DNA of 64,000 bases from JADJNY01 sp046349615. GTDB taxonomy: Bacteria > Planctomycetota > UBA1135 > GCA-002686595. Where the stretch lies: positions 310,001-374,000 of the forward strand of contig JAXMBZ010000001.1 of NCBI GenBank assembly GCA_046349615.1, written 5' to 3'. Below, in pieces: positions 8,880 to 18,266 of this stretch. Numbering within the stretch: the stretch's first letter is position 1; each line of letters begins with the position of its first letter. The position numbers were made by a program, and so were the translations under genes. The notes under the pieces were generated by a model, which saw only the letters and a program-made list of their open reading frames with translations, was not told the DNA's origin and did no database searches.

Positions 8880-9695
8880 TCAGCGCTTCGCGACCTTCGC
8901 GAACGCGAGCGCGAACGCCGCCTTCATGTGCTCCCACGACAGCGCGTCGGCGGTCGCGTCGTACTTGAGGCCCGGGATCCCGTACGAGTCGGCGCTCTTG
9001 TTCGTGAACCCGTGCACGGCGCCGGAGTAGCTCAGGAACTGGTACGCGACCTTCGCGGCCTTCATCTGCGCGTGGAAACCCGAGATCTCCTCGGGCGCGA
9101 CGAAGCCGTCGTCCTGGCCGTGGCACACGGTGACCATCGCCGTGATCTTCGCGTTGTCTTCGGGCTTCCCGAGCGACGTGAGCTTGCCCGCGTGGAACGC
9201 GACGACCGAGCGGAGCTCGACACCCGTGCGCGCGAGCTCGAGCGCGACCGTGCCGCCCATGCAGTACCCGATCGCCGCGATGCGCGTCTTGTCGACCTGC
9301 GGCTGGCGCAGGAGCGCGTCGTAACCGGCGCGCACGCGACCACGACCGAGCTCGGCGTTGCCGTACAGCTCGCCCGACCACGCCTGTGCTTCCTTCGGAT
9401 CCTTCGTCGTCTTGCCGCCGCCGTAGACGTCGATCGCGAGCGCGACGTAGCCGAGCTCCGCGAGCTTCGTCGCGCGCTCGTGCGAGTAGTCGTTGTTGCC
9501 CCACCACTCGGGACAGACGACGACGCCGGGCTGCGGCGTCTTCTCGGTCGCCTTCGCGTCGTCCCACGCGAGGAAGCCGACGAGCTTCGTGCCTGCGTGC
9601 TCGTACTCGAGCGTCTTCGTCTGGATGCCCGCGAACGCGGAAACGGAAAGGAGCGCGACGGTGAACAGAGTGCGGAGAGCGGCGATCGAGCGCAT
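8880..9695 (-). CDS. Secreted dienelactone hydrolase family protein
   Basis: 271-residue alpha/beta hydrolase of the dienelactone hydrolase family. A signal peptide is visible (RTLFTVALLSVSAFA). The catalytic triad is Cys145 in GYCMGG, Asp195 or Asp196 in HGQDDGF, and His228 in GAVHGFTN, all at family spacing. These enzymes cleave ester or lactone bonds; the natural substrate cannot be assigned. The start at 9695 was chosen because AGGAGG (complement of 9701-9706) lies just upstream, and it gives a clean signal peptide. It converges on kdpE with 45 nt between the stops. Confidence 0.88.
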   Translation of the reverse strand: MRSIAALRTLFTVALLSVSAFAGIQTKTLEYEHAGTKLVGFLAWDDAKATEKTPQPGVVVCPEWWGNNDYSHERATKLAELGYVALAIDVYGGGKTTKDPKEAQAWSGELYGNAELGRGRVRAGYDALLRQPQVDKTRIAAIGYCMGGTVALELARTGVELRSVVAFHAGKLTSLGKPEDNAKITAMVTVCHGQDDGFVAPEEISGFHAQMKAAKVAYQFLSYSGAVHGFTNKSADSYGIPGLKYDATADALSWEHMKAAFALAFAKVAKR

Positions 9696-9855
9696 GGAAA
9701 CCTCCTGACGGTGTCGAGGGCGGAAGAGCCTATCGAGTGCGCGCGCGGCGTTCACCGTTCGAGCTCCGTCGACTCGCGAGGCGCGCCGGCCCGGTACGCG
9801 TCCGCTCGCCGTGTCGGTTCGGCGCCGTGTCCGCGCCGGTGACGCGCGGTGTGCG

Positions 9856-11118
9856 TCAGCGCCGTCGGCGCGCCGCGAGCTCGCGCGCCACCTCTTCTTG
9901 CCGCCGCCACTGCCCGTACAGGCGCCCGCGTCCTTCGAGCGCCGAGAGACGCGCGCGCGTCCGTTCGCTCAAACGCCCTGCCTCCGCGTCGCGGAACGGC
10001 GTGCCGGGGAGCGGCATGAAGGTGTGTCCGTGCACGCGCGCGCCGCGCGCCATCAGACGCTCCATGAGCGAAACGGTCGCATCGACGTCGGCGTCCTCTT
10101 CGCCCGGGAGACCGAGCAGGAAGTCGACGTTCGGCACGAAGCCGGCGACGACGCAGTTCTCGACCGCGCGTTCGATCGCCGCGACGTCGTGGCCGCGATG
10201 CGTGCCGCGCAGGACGCGCTCGCTCCCCGACTGCCCGCCGAGAACGAGGTTGTCGTTGTCGACGAAGCGCTTCAGCAAGGCGAGCGCCTCGGGCGTCGCG
10301 TGCTCGGGGCGCACTTCGCTCGGGAACGTGCCGAACCACATCCGCCCATCGCGACCGATCGCCTCGCGTACCGCGCGGAGCAGCCGTTCGACGGCCGCGA
10401 GTTCGACGCGCTCGTCGGACGAGCCGTACGAGAGCGACGTCGGCGACACGAAGCGCACGTCGCGCATCCCCGCGCCGCGAATGAGCGCGGCGTGGCGCGC
10501 GACGTCCTCGGGCGAGCGATGGCGGAAGCGCGCCTTGTTCAGGAAGGGCGTCTGGCAGAACTTGCACGCGTAGATGCAGCCGCGCGTGATCTCGACGGCA
10601 CCCCAGAGCCGCCGTCGCGCCGAGAACGCGGGGAAGTCGTCGAGCCGCGCGACCGTCTCCGCGCGACCGTTCGACGCGAACGCGCCGTGCTCGAGCCGCG
10701 CGAGCCCCGCGACGCGCTCGAGCGGCGTGCGATCGCGCAGCGCGCGCGCCACGGCGCGGATCGCGTGCTCGCCCTCGCCCGACGCGACGAAGTCGAAGCC
10801 CGCGCGCAGCACTTCTTCCGGCTCGGCGCTCGCGTGCACGCCGCCCGCGAGCGACGTCCATCCGTGCGGCACTTCGCTCGCGAGCCACGCGCGCTCCCGC
10901 GCGCACTCGGGCAGGCTCGGGCTGTAGAACGACCACGCGACGCACGTGCGCTTCCCCGCGGCGACCGCGCGGCGCGTCGCGTCGACGAGCGCCGAGCTCG
11001 TCTTCGCGACGACGAGCTCGAACTCGCCCTCGTCCTCGACGGCCTCGAGCGCGCCGGCGAGCACGTTGAACGCGTACTTGCCGGGCGAGCGGTGGCTGAA
11101 GACGAGCGTCGCGGTCAT
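9856..11118 (-). CDS. B12-binding domain / radical SAM protein (TIGR04013-like)
   Basis: 420 residues. The N-terminal 110 residues form a cobalamin-binding-like Rossmann domain (SLAGGVHASAEPEEVLRAGF), and a radical SAM domain follows with Cys181, Cys185 and Cys188 in CIYACKFC. Later motifs fit the SAM barrel: VLGGQSGSERVL and FLLGLPGEE. It resembles the TIGR04013 family (from memory), whose reaction is not known to me. It shares the domain order of the cut gene at 1-551 but is clearly a different subfamily. It lies 161 nt beyond lptB on the same strand. Confidence 0.82.
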   Translation of the reverse strand: MTATLVFSHRSPGKYAFNVLAGALEAVEDEGEFELVVAKTSSALVDATRRAVAAGKRTCVAWSFYSPSLPECARERAWLASEVPHGWTSLAGGVHASAEPEEVLRAGFDFVASGEGEHAIRAVARALRDRTPLERVAGLARLEHGAFASNGRAETVARLDDFPAFSARRRLWGAVEITRGCIYACKFCQTPFLNKARFRHRSPEDVARHAALIRGAGMRDVRFVSPTSLSYGSSDERVELAAVERLLRAVREAIGRDGRMWFGTFPSEVRPEHATPEALALLKRFVDNDNLVLGGQSGSERVLRGTHRGHDVAAIERAVENCVVAGFVPNVDFLLGLPGEEDADVDATVSLMERLMARGARVHGHTFMPLPGTPFRDAEAGRLSERTRARLSALEGRGRLYGQWRRQEEVARELAARRRR

Positions 11119-11279
11119 CGAGGTTCCATGGTGGTCGGCGCGCGGCGCGAGCGCGAGCCCTGGGGCGCGTCACCCGCCGCCGGACGCGTTCGAGCACGTG
11201 CCGCTCCACCGCCGAGAGGTGCAGGCCTCGTGCAGCGGCACACGGAGCCACGGCACGCCGCTTCCGTGCGTCGCGCGGC

Positions 11280-12182
11280 TCAACGCAGCCGTTTCGTCGG
11301 CGCGGAAGGGCTCGGCGGATCGTCGTCGTCTTGGATCCCGCGCTGTTCTTCGTCGGTGAGGCCGCGTTGTCCCTTCGGGCGGTCCTCGAAGAACTCGCGC
11401 TCTTCCGCGGGCGACACGCCCTGCGTCAGCGGCGCGTCGAAGCTGTGGCCGAGGTAGACCTCCTTCACGCGCTGGTCGGAGACGAGCTCCGTCGCCGTGC
11501 CTTCGCGGAGGATCTTGCCCTCGTAGATGATGTAGGCGCGATCGGTCGACTTCAGCGTCTCGCGCACGTTGTGGTCGGTGATCAGGATGCCGAGGTCCTT
11601 CTCGCGCATCTGCTCGATCAGGCCCTGGATCTCCTGCACGTTGATCGGGTCGACGCCCGCGAACGGCTCGTCGAGCAGCAGGATCGTCGGTTTCGTCGCG
11701 AGGGCGCGACAGAGCTCGAGCCGCCGGCGCTCGCCGCCGGAGAGCGTCTCGGCGAGGTTGTTCGCGAGGCGGCCGAGTTCGAGCTCGCCCATGAGCCGCT
11801 CCGCTTCCTTGTGTCGCTCGCGCCGGTTGAGCGGCATCGCCTCGAGCACCGCGAGCAGGTTGTCCTTCACGCTCATGCGGCGGAAGATGCTCGGCTCCTG
11901 CGGGAGGTAGCCCATGCCGAGGCGCGCCCGCTTGTACATCGGCATCTTCGAGCACTCCGCGCCGTTCAGCCGCACGCGGCCTTCGTCCGGCTGGATCAGC
12001 CCGACCGTCATGCGGAAGCTCGTCGTCTTGCCGGCGCCGTTCGGGCCGAGCAGCCCGACGATCTCGCCGGCGCGCACCTGGAAGTGGACGCCGTCGACGA
12101 CGCGACGGCGCTTGTAGGCCTTCACGAGGCCTTCCGCCTCGAGCAGCAGGTCCCCGCGCGCGGGGATCTTGGCGGGCTTCAT
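11280..12182 (-). CDS. lptB: Lipopolysaccharide export ABC ATPase LptB
   Basis: 300 residues. The cytoplasmic ATPase of the LptB2FG exporter, which drives lipopolysaccharide from the inner membrane to the outer leaflet. Walker A GPNGAGKT (46-53), the Q-loop YLPQEPSIFRRMSV typical of LptB, signature LSGGE (147-151) and Walker B ILLLDEP (167-173) are intact. The core ends near residue 240, and about 60 further residues are acidic and proline-rich (PAEEREFFED and DDDDPPSPSAP), an unusual tail for LptB. Start ATG at 12182. The upstream in-frame extension is low-complexity and was rejected. Its presence implies a diderm envelope. Confidence 0.93.
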   Translation of the reverse strand: MKPAKIPARGDLLLEAEGLVKAYKRRRVVDGVHFQVRAGEIVGLLGPNGAGKTTSFRMTVGLIQPDEGRVRLNGAECSKMPMYKRARLGMGYLPQEPSIFRRMSVKDNLLAVLEAMPLNRRERHKEAERLMGELELGRLANNLAETLSGGERRRLELCRALATKPTILLLDEPFAGVDPINVQEIQGLIEQMREKDLGILITDHNVRETLKSTDRAYIIYEGKILREGTATELVSDQRVKEVYLGHSFDAPLTQGVSPAEEREFFEDRPKGQRGLTDEEQRGIQDDDDPPSPSAPTKRLR

Positions 12183-12648
12183 CGCGCGGGAGCGTAGCGG
12201 TGGGGGGCGCGCGCGGGAACCGTGGAGGCGCGGCGCTCGACGAGCGCGTGAATTCGGCCTGTCCTCGAATGGGGGGCGGCGGCGCGGTGGGCGGGGCTCT
12301 CCGGCCTGTGGACAACTTGTGGGCAAGCCCTCGGGGAGGGGCGCGCGGCCCGGGTCTGGGCGATTGCATTCCGCACGGCGGGGCGTGGGCGACGCTGCGG
12401 GCGCGGGACGAGAACCGAGAGACTCGGCCGCAAAGGCCTGGGAAAGTTGAGTTTGAGGCGCTTCGCACAACTCGGTCGGAGCTCGGTATTGCCCTCCCGC
12501 CCGCGAGCCGCTCTCACGCCTTCTCTTTGCGCCGCGAAACGGGAACGGAGCCCGAACGGACGGCTGATGTGGATAACCGCGGGCGCCGCGCGGCGCGCGC
12601 GGAGCCGTCCGAGCCCTTCGAAGTCGCATCCGAGCGGCAGGACGCCGC
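12183..12648. other. 466-bp gene-free spacer with DnaA-box-like 9-mers
   Basis: No coding sequence is supported between lptB and the signal peptidase gene, although both are on the minus strand. Three DnaA-box-like 9-mers occur, all in the same orientation: TGTGGACAA (12307-12315), TGTGGGCAA (12318-12326, two bases after the first) and TGTGGATAA (12568-12576). The last is an exact complement of the classical box TTATCCACA. No AT-rich unwinding region is visible. Confidence 0.5.
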
Positions 12649-14133
12649 TCAGCGGATCCACTTCAACCGAGTCGAGTCGAAGCCGGGCGTCAACGGCCAC
12701 CACGGCCAGAAGACGAGGACCGCGCGGCCCGTGATCAGTCCGCGCGGGACGTAGGGAGCGGGGACCGGTGCGCCCTCGCAGCCGGGCGTTTCGCGGAAGG
12801 TGTGGAGCTCGCCCCACTCGTCGCGGAAGAACATCCGCGACCCACCCGCCTCCATCACGCGCTTGGGGTTCGGGTCGTCGCGCAGGCTGCTCGGATTGCC
12901 GCGGCGGTTGCCGCGCACCCACTCGCCGTTCGAACCGGGCCCGTCCCAGCGGTACTGAGCGAGCTTCCACTCGCGGCTGTCGCTCGAGTCCTGCGTGTTG
13001 TCGCCCATCATCACGTACGAGTTCGCGGGGATCTGGAACTCGGAGCGCATCCCCTGACCCTGCGTGTAGTAGATGTCGCGGTAGAGCTCGAGCCGATCGA
13101 CGTCCGCGTCGCCGTCGACGCGCAGCGTGATCGAGGAGCGCTGATCGGACGTCGCGGGCACCTCGATCTGCCAGACGATCTTCCCGTCGACCTCGAGCTG
13201 CAGGAGGTCGTCCATGTTCTGCGCGGCGAACGACACCGACTTGCCGACGGCGAGCTTGCGCTCCGCCTCGGGCCGCGTGTCGGAGACGAGCACGTTCGAG
13301 TCGGGCTGGCTGGGCTCCGCCTTGCTGCTCGAAGGCACGTCGACCTTCCACGGCGGATAGCCCGCGGGCGCTGCGGGGCCGGGGAGAACGAACGTGTACG
13401 TGCGGTCGCCTTCGCGCAGCTCGATCGAGAAGGTCTTCAAGCTCGCGAGCGCCGTGATGCGGCCTTCGACGCGCAGATCGCCGACGTCGTTGAAGCCCGA
13501 CGGCACCTCGCGGCGCACGTGGTCGGACTGCTTGAGCTTCGGGACGACGCTCTCGGGGTAGCCGTCGCAGTAGAGGTCGCGGACGGAGTCGCCTTCGGTG
13601 GGGATGCGCACCGCGCCCGCACCGCGCGCTTCGAAGCTCGCGCGGCCGTGCATCGTCCACGTGCGCGCTCCGCCCTCGGGTTTCCACGCGAGGTACCGCG
13701 GCTCCGACGGATCGAGCCGCTTCCAAACGGCCTTCTGCACCGGCTCGGGACGACGCAGGATCGTCCACGGCTGCGACGAGTCCTTGCGCGTCCACAGGTC
13801 GCCGTACTGCACGCGCAGCTCCTCGCCGGGCATGCCGACGAGGCGCTTGATGAAGCTCTTCGAGCGATCGAGCGGGTACTTGAAGACGCACACTTCCCAG
13901 CGCTCGGGGTCGCGGAAGTGGAAGGAGAGCTTGTCGACGAGGATGCGGTCGAAGACGTTCGCCTCGGGCGAGCCCATCAACGTCGGCTGCATCGAGCCCG
14001 ACGGGATCTGGTAGGCCTCGATCGCGAAGTACTTGAGCATCACCGCGACGACGATCGCCATGGTCGCGGCCTCGACGTGGTCGCGCCAACGACTCTTCTT
14101 CTCCGGCTCCTTCTTCGCGCTCGGGCTCGTCAC
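12649..14133 (-). CDS. lepB: Signal peptidase I, enlarged form
   Basis: 494 residues, well beyond the roughly 180-330 usual for this membrane serine protease that removes signal peptides. One N-terminal helix (ATMAIVVAVMLKYFAIEAY) precedes the catalytic Ser47 in SGSMQPTL. The catalytic Lys is K96 in FIKRLVGMPGE, and the GDN box follows at 377-379 (MMGDNTQDSSDSR). About 250 extra residues separate the Lys box from the GDN box and form a beta-rich insert with no motif I know. A short hydrophobic stretch near the C-terminus may be a second membrane contact. The start is GTG at 14133, because the only later ATG that could serve lies inside the membrane helix. Confidence 0.9.
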   Translation of the reverse strand: MTSPSAKKEPEKKSRWRDHVEAATMAIVVAVMLKYFAIEAYQIPSGSMQPTLMGSPEANVFDRILVDKLSFHFRDPERWEVCVFKYPLDRSKSFIKRLVGMPGEELRVQYGDLWTRKDSSQPWTILRRPEPVQKAVWKRLDPSEPRYLAWKPEGGARTWTMHGRASFEARGAGAVRIPTEGDSVRDLYCDGYPESVVPKLKQSDHVRREVPSGFNDVGDLRVEGRITALASLKTFSIELREGDRTYTFVLPGPAAPAGYPPWKVDVPSSSKAEPSQPDSNVLVSDTRPEAERKLAVGKSVSFAAQNMDDLLQLEVDGKIVWQIEVPATSDQRSSITLRVDGDADVDRLELYRDIYYTQGQGMRSEFQIPANSYVMMGDNTQDSSDSREWKLAQYRWDGPGSNGEWVRGNRRGNPSSLRDDPNPKRVMEAGGSRMFFRDEWGELHTFRETPGCEGAPVPAPYVPRGLITGRAVLVFWPWWPLTPGFDSTRLKWIR

Positions 14134-14274
14134 GGGGCGCGGAAGGGTAGCAGGCGCGTCGGGCGGATGGGAGCGGCTCGGTGCGTCGATCGCTCGGTGT
14201 GCCGGTCGTGCTCGCCGGCGGCGGAGGTCCCGGGCGCTTGACGCCGTCCTCCGCCCCGATTGCAGTGTGCGCCC

Positions 14275-14727
14275 ATGACCGCCGAATCGTTGTTCGACCC
14301 GGCCGGGAACCAGGCCGTGCTCGCGCGCATCCAGAAGCTCCGCGGCGACGCCAAACCGCAGTGGGGGAAGATGGACGCCGCGCGGATGGTCGCGCACGGC
14401 GCGGTCGGGCTGAAGCTCGCGATGGGCGACATGAAGTTGAAGCGCGTGCTGATCGGCCTCCTCTTCGGCCGCATGGCGAAGAAGCAGCTCCTGCGGCCCG
14501 AGCCCTTCAAGCGCGGCCTCCCGACGGCGCGCGAGTTCAAGATCCAGTCGACGCGCGGCTTCGAAACGGAGCGCGCCGAGCTCGTCGCGCTCGTGAAGCG
14601 CTTCGCCGCGGGGCCGAGCGTGCTCACGAAAGAAGCGCACCCGTTCTTCGGCGAGCTCACCACGCAGGAGTGGGACGCGCTCCAGTGGAAGCACCTCGAC
14701 CACCACTTGCGCCAGTTCGGCGTGTGA
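14275..14727 (+). CDS. DUF1569 (DinB-like) family protein
   Basis: 150 residues. The sequence matches the DUF1569 layout, a small four-helix-bundle relative of DinB: an early WGKMDAARMVAHGAVGLKLAMG segment with a putative metal-ligand His, a central HPFFGELTTQEWDAL and a C-terminal KHLDHHLRQFGV. The biochemical role is unknown; related folds act as metal-dependent thiol transferases. The start at 14275 is preferred over an in-frame ATG five codons earlier because alignment with the family begins here. It is divergent from the signal peptidase gene. Confidence 0.75.
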   Translation: MTAESLFDPAGNQAVLARIQKLRGDAKPQWGKMDAARMVAHGAVGLKLAMGDMKLKRVLIGLLFGRMAKKQLLRPEPFKRGLPTAREFKIQSTRGFETERAELVALVKRFAAGPSVLTKEAHPFFGELTTQEWDALQWKHLDHHLRQFGV

Positions 14728-14740
14728 ACGCCGCGCGAGG

Positions 14741-15589
14741 TCAGCTCCGGCGGAACTCGCGCGGCGCGGGGGCCTCGATCCGCAGCGTCGCACCGGTCGA
14801 CGGGTGCGGCACCTCGAGGCGCAGCGCGTGGAGCATCATCCGCGCGCTCTTCGTGCCGTAGCGCGCGTCGCCGACGACGGGGTGACCGAGGAACGCGAGG
14901 TGCGCGCGGATCTGGTGGCGGCGGCCGGTGTCGAGCTCGACCTCGACCAGCGTGCGCTGGCCGTCGTTCGCGAGGACGCGCCAGCGCGTGCGCGCCTCCT
15001 TCGCGTCCGCGTGACGGCCGACGTGCACGAAGAGGTTCTCGTCCTCCCACAACGGTTCGTCGATCGTGCCCGCGTTCGCCTTCGGTCGACCTTCGACGAG
15101 CGCGAGATACGTCTTCTTCGCGTCGCTCCAATTCGCCTGCAGCGTTCGGCGGGCCTCCTGCGTCTTCGCGAGGAGGAGCACGCCCGACGTCTCGCGATCG
15201 AGCCGGTGCACGGGCCACACGGCCGCCGGTGCGCGCGGCCGCGAGAGCCAACCGCGGACGAGCGCGAGCGCGGTGCGCGTGCGTTCGTCGTCCGTCGAGA
15301 CGGAGAGCAGGCCCGCGGGCTTGTCGATCGCGACGAGCGCGTCGTCGTCGTGGAGGAGGCGCAGTCCCGCGGGCATCGGCGGCGGAGGGGGCTCGGCCTG
15401 CGCGGGGTCGACGAGCTCGACGTCGTCGCCGGCCGCGACGAGGTCGTTCGTCGCCGTCGCGCGGCCGTTGACGCGCACGCAGCCCGCGCGGATGCGCTGC
15501 TCGAGCGTCGTGCGCTTCCAACCCGGCAGGCCGCGCCGCAGGAGCGCGAGCAGGCGCTCGGGACGATCGGCCTTCAGGCGTTCGGTCAT
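14741..15589 (-). CDS. RluA family pseudouridine synthase
   Basis: 282 residues. It converts uridine to pseudouridine in rRNA or tRNA; the target site cannot be read from sequence. An S4-like RNA-binding segment occupies about residues 10-60. The catalytic Asp131 lies in VHRLDRETSGVLLLAK. Later motifs TGRRHQIRAHLAFLGHPVVG then DARYG are standard for the family. It converges on the DUF1569 gene with 13 nt between the stops. The ATG at 15589 was chosen over an upstream one to match the usual N-terminus. Confidence 0.92.
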   Translation of the reverse strand: MTERLKADRPERLLALLRRGLPGWKRTTLEQRIRAGCVRVNGRATATNDLVAAGDDVELVDPAQAEPPPPPMPAGLRLLHDDDALVAIDKPAGLLSVSTDDERTRTALALVRGWLSRPRAPAAVWPVHRLDRETSGVLLLAKTQEARRTLQANWSDAKKTYLALVEGRPKANAGTIDEPLWEDENLFVHVGRHADAKEARTRWRVLANDGQRTLVEVELDTGRRHQIRAHLAFLGHPVVGDARYGTKSARMMLHALRLEVPHPSTGATLRIEAPAPREFRRS

Positions 15590-15714
15590 CGGCGACAGCG
15601 TAACGCGCGAGCGTGGGGCTTGGCGCGCGTTCGCGCGACGGAACACGCGTCGAAAGCGCGAGCGCGGTCGGTTCGCGCGCAGACGAACGGCTCCACCCTC
15701 GGCACAATGCGCGC

Positions 15715-16350
15715 ATGTTCACGCTCCTCTCGCCGGAACTCGAGGACTACGCCCTCCGCCACACGCGCGCCGAGCCGCGCGAGCTCGCGGAGCTCGAAGC
15801 GCGCACGTACGCGTCGATGCAGGACCCGCAGATGCTGACGGGGCGCGTCGAGGGGCGCTTCCTCAAGCTGCTCGCGCTGCTCGTGCGTCCGAAGCTCGTC
15901 GTCGAGGTCGGCACGTTCACGGGCTACTCCGCGCTCTCGATGGCGGAGGCGCTCGACGACGACGCGCGCGTGATCACGTGCGACGTCGATCCCGACGCGG
16001 CCGAGGTCGCGCGCGCGGCGTTCGCGCGCAGTCCGCACGGGAAGAAGATCGAGCTGCGCTTGGGGCCGGCGCTCGAGACGCTGCGCGGGATCGCGGGGCC
16101 GGTCGACCTGTCGTTCATCGACGCGGACAAGGCGGCGTACCCCGAGTACTACGAAGCGCTGCTCGCGCGCACGCGCCGGGGCGGCGTGCTCGTGCTCGAC
16201 AACATGCTGCAGTCGGGCCGCGTGCTCGCGCCGAAGGACGACGCGGCGCGCGCGATCCACGGGCTGAACGAGCGCATCGCGCGCGACGAGCGCGTCGAGA
16301 ACGTGCTCCTCGCGATTCGCGACGGGGTGCAGGTCGTCGTGAAGCGGTGA
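15715..16350 (+). CDS. SAM-dependent O-methyltransferase (caffeoyl-CoA type)
   Basis: 211 residues of the COG4122 type. Motif I is VVEVGTFTGYSALSMAEAL and the metal-binding region is DLSFIDADKAAYPEYYEALL, followed by GGVLVLDNMLQSG. These place it with cation-dependent catechol-type O-methyltransferases, including bacterial enzymes that act on tRNA hydroxyuridine (TrmR) or small phenolics. Which substrate applies is unclear. The start at 15715 gives the standard family length. It stands alone, divergent from the pseudouridine synthase. Confidence 0.87.
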   Translation: MFTLLSPELEDYALRHTRAEPRELAELEARTYASMQDPQMLTGRVEGRFLKLLALLVRPKLVVEVGTFTGYSALSMAEALDDDARVITCDVDPDAAEVARAAFARSPHGKKIELRLGPALETLRGIAGPVDLSFIDADKAAYPEYYEALLARTRRGGVLVLDNMLQSGRVLAPKDDAARAIHGLNERIARDERVENVLLAIRDGVQVVVKR

Positions 16351-16451
16351 CGCACGGGACTTCGCCGCGCTTCGAGGATCGACGAACTCCTCGATGTCGG
16401 AGGCGCGGCGCGGCCCGCTCGAACTCGCCGCTCGAACGCGCGAGCCCCGTC

Positions 16452-18266
16452 CTACTTCTTCTCGCCCTCGTCGTCGTCGCCGCCGAGCACCGCCAGGAAC
16501 GCCTTCTGCGGGATGTCGACGTTGCCGATCTGCCGCATGCGCCGCTTGCCCTCTTTCTGCTTCTCGAGGAGCTTGCGCTTGCGCGTCACGTCGCCGCCGT
16601 AGCACTTCGCCGTGACGTCCTTGCGCAGCGCGGAGATCGTCTCGCGCGCGATGATGCGGCCGTCGATCGCGGCCTGGAGCGCGATCTCGAACAGATGGCG
16701 CGGGATCTCCTTGCGCATCTTCTTGATCGCCTGGCGCCCGCGGTACTCGGCCTGGTCCTTGTGGACGATGCAGGTGAGCGCGTCGACTTCCTTCGAGTTC
16801 ACGAGGATGCGCAGCTTGACGAGATCGCTCTCCTGGTAGCCCGAGATCTCGTAGTTGAGCGTCCCGTACCCGCGCGTCGACGACTTCAGCTTGTCGAAGA
16901 AGTCGTAGATGAGCTCGGCGAGCGGGATGTCGTAGACGAGCTGCACGCGCGTCGGCGACAGGTGCTCCTGGCGCACGTAGGTCCCGCGGTGGTCGGCCGC
17001 GATCGTCATCGTGTTCCCGATGAATTCGGTCGGCGTCAGGATGTTGACGCGCGCGTACGGCTCGAGGATCTGGGCGTACTTGTCCGACGTCGGGAGCTGG
17101 CCGGGCGAGTGGATCTCGCGCTCGTCGCCGTTCTCCATGCGGATCCGATACGTGACGGTCGGCGCCGTCTGGATCATGTCGATGTCGTGCTCGCGCTCGA
17201 GGCGTTCCTGCACGATCTCCATGTGGAGCAGGCCGAGGAACCCGCAGCGGAAGCCGAAGCCGAGCGCTTCCGACGTCACGGCCTCGAACGAGAACGACGA
17301 GTCGGAGAGCGACAGCGTCTCGAGCGCCTCGCGCAGGCTCTCGAAGTCGCCGGTGTTCGTCGGATAGAAGTCCGCGTACACCATGTGGATCGGCGGGCGA
17401 TAGCCGGGGAGCATCTCGACCTTCGGCCCCTTGTGGCGCGTCATCGTGTCGCCGATGCGCACGTCGCCGAGGTTCTTGATGTTCGAGATGAAGTAGCCCA
17501 CTTCGCCGGGGCTGAGCGAGCCCGTGCGCTTCATCTCCGGCGTGAAGCGGCCGATCTCGACGGCCTCGTACACCTTGTCGGTGCCGAGCATGTGCGTGAT
17601 CTCGCGCTCCTTGAGCGTGCCTTCCATGACGCGCATGTAGACGATGATGCCGCGGTACTCGTTGTAGACCGCGTCGAAGATCAGGCAGCGCAGCGGCGCG
17701 TTCGGGTCGCCCTTGGGCGGCGGGATCTTCTCGACGAGGCGATCGAGCAGCTCCGCGACGCCGAGCCCGCTCTTCGCCGACACGCGCAGCGCGTCCGACG
17801 CGTCGATGCCGATCGAATTCTCGACCTCCTCGCAGACGGCCTCGGGGCGCGCGTGGGGGAGGTCGATCTTGTTCACGACGGGGAGCACCTCGAGCCCCGC
17901 CTCGACCGCGAGGTACGCGTTCGCGACCGTCTGCGCCTCGACGCCCTGCGACGCGTCGACGAGGAGCAGCGCGCCTTCGCACGCCTGCAGCGCCTTCTGC
18001 ACTTCGTAGTTGAAGTCGACGTGGCCCGGCGTGTCGATCAAGTTGAGCTCGTACTTCTGGCCCTTGTACGTGTGCCAGATCGTGACGGCCGAGGCTTTGA
18101 TCGTGATGCCGCGCTCGCGCTCGAGGTCCATCGAGTCGAGCAATTGCGCGCGCATTTCGCGCTTCTCGACGGTCCCGGTGAGCTCGATCAGGCGGTCGGC
18201 GAGCGTCGACTTGCCGTGGTCGATGTGCGCGATGATGCAGAAGTTGCGGATGAACTGGGTGTCCAA
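16452..18266 (-). CDS. lepA: Translation elongation factor 4 (LepA)
   Basis: 604-residue GTPase that acts on the ribosome, proposed to back-translocate or assist initiation under stress. G1 is AHIDHGKST (13-21), G3 is DTPGHVDF and G4 is NKIDLPHA. The LepA-specific C-terminal domain carries GGDVTRKRKLLEKQKEGKR. All domains are present at normal length. The start codon is TTG at 18266: residue 2 onward (DTQFIRNFCIIAHIDHGKS) is the conserved N-terminus and GGAG lies about 6 nt upstream. No ATG is available in that position. Confidence 0.96.
   Translation of the reverse strand: MDTQFIRNFCIIAHIDHGKSTLADRLIELTGTVEKREMRAQLLDSMDLERERGITIKASAVTIWHTYKGQKYELNLIDTPGHVDFNYEVQKALQACEGALLLVDASQGVEAQTVANAYLAVEAGLEVLPVVNKIDLPHARPEAVCEEVENSIGIDASDALRVSAKSGLGVAELLDRLVEKIPPPKGDPNAPLRCLIFDAVYNEYRGIIVYMRVMEGTLKEREITHMLGTDKVYEAVEIGRFTPEMKRTGSLSPGEVGYFISNIKNLGDVRIGDTMTRHKGPKVEMLPGYRPPIHMVYADFYPTNTGDFESLREALETLSLSDSSFSFEAVTSEALGFGFRCGFLGLLHMEIVQERLEREHDIDMIQTAPTVTYRIRMENGDEREIHSPGQLPTSDKYAQILEPYARVNILTPTEFIGNTMTIAADHRGTYVRQEHLSPTRVQLVYDIPLAELIYDFFDKLKSSTRGYGTLNYEISGYQESDLVKLRILVNSKEVDALTCIVHKDQAEYRGRQAIKKMRKEIPRHLFEIALQAAIDGRIIARETISALRKDVTAKCYGGDVTRKRKLLEKQKEGKRRMRQIGNVDIPQKAFLAVLGGDDDEGEKK

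Noticed and set aside
12183..12629. In-frame N-terminal extension of lptB by about 150 codons
   Set aside because: The extension is low-complexity and Arg/Pro-rich; LptB similarity starts at the ATG at 12182.
12183..12648. Full chromosomal origin of replication
   Set aside because: There are only three DnaA-like boxes, no AT-rich unwinding element, and no dnaA, dnaN, parA or gidA gene nearby.
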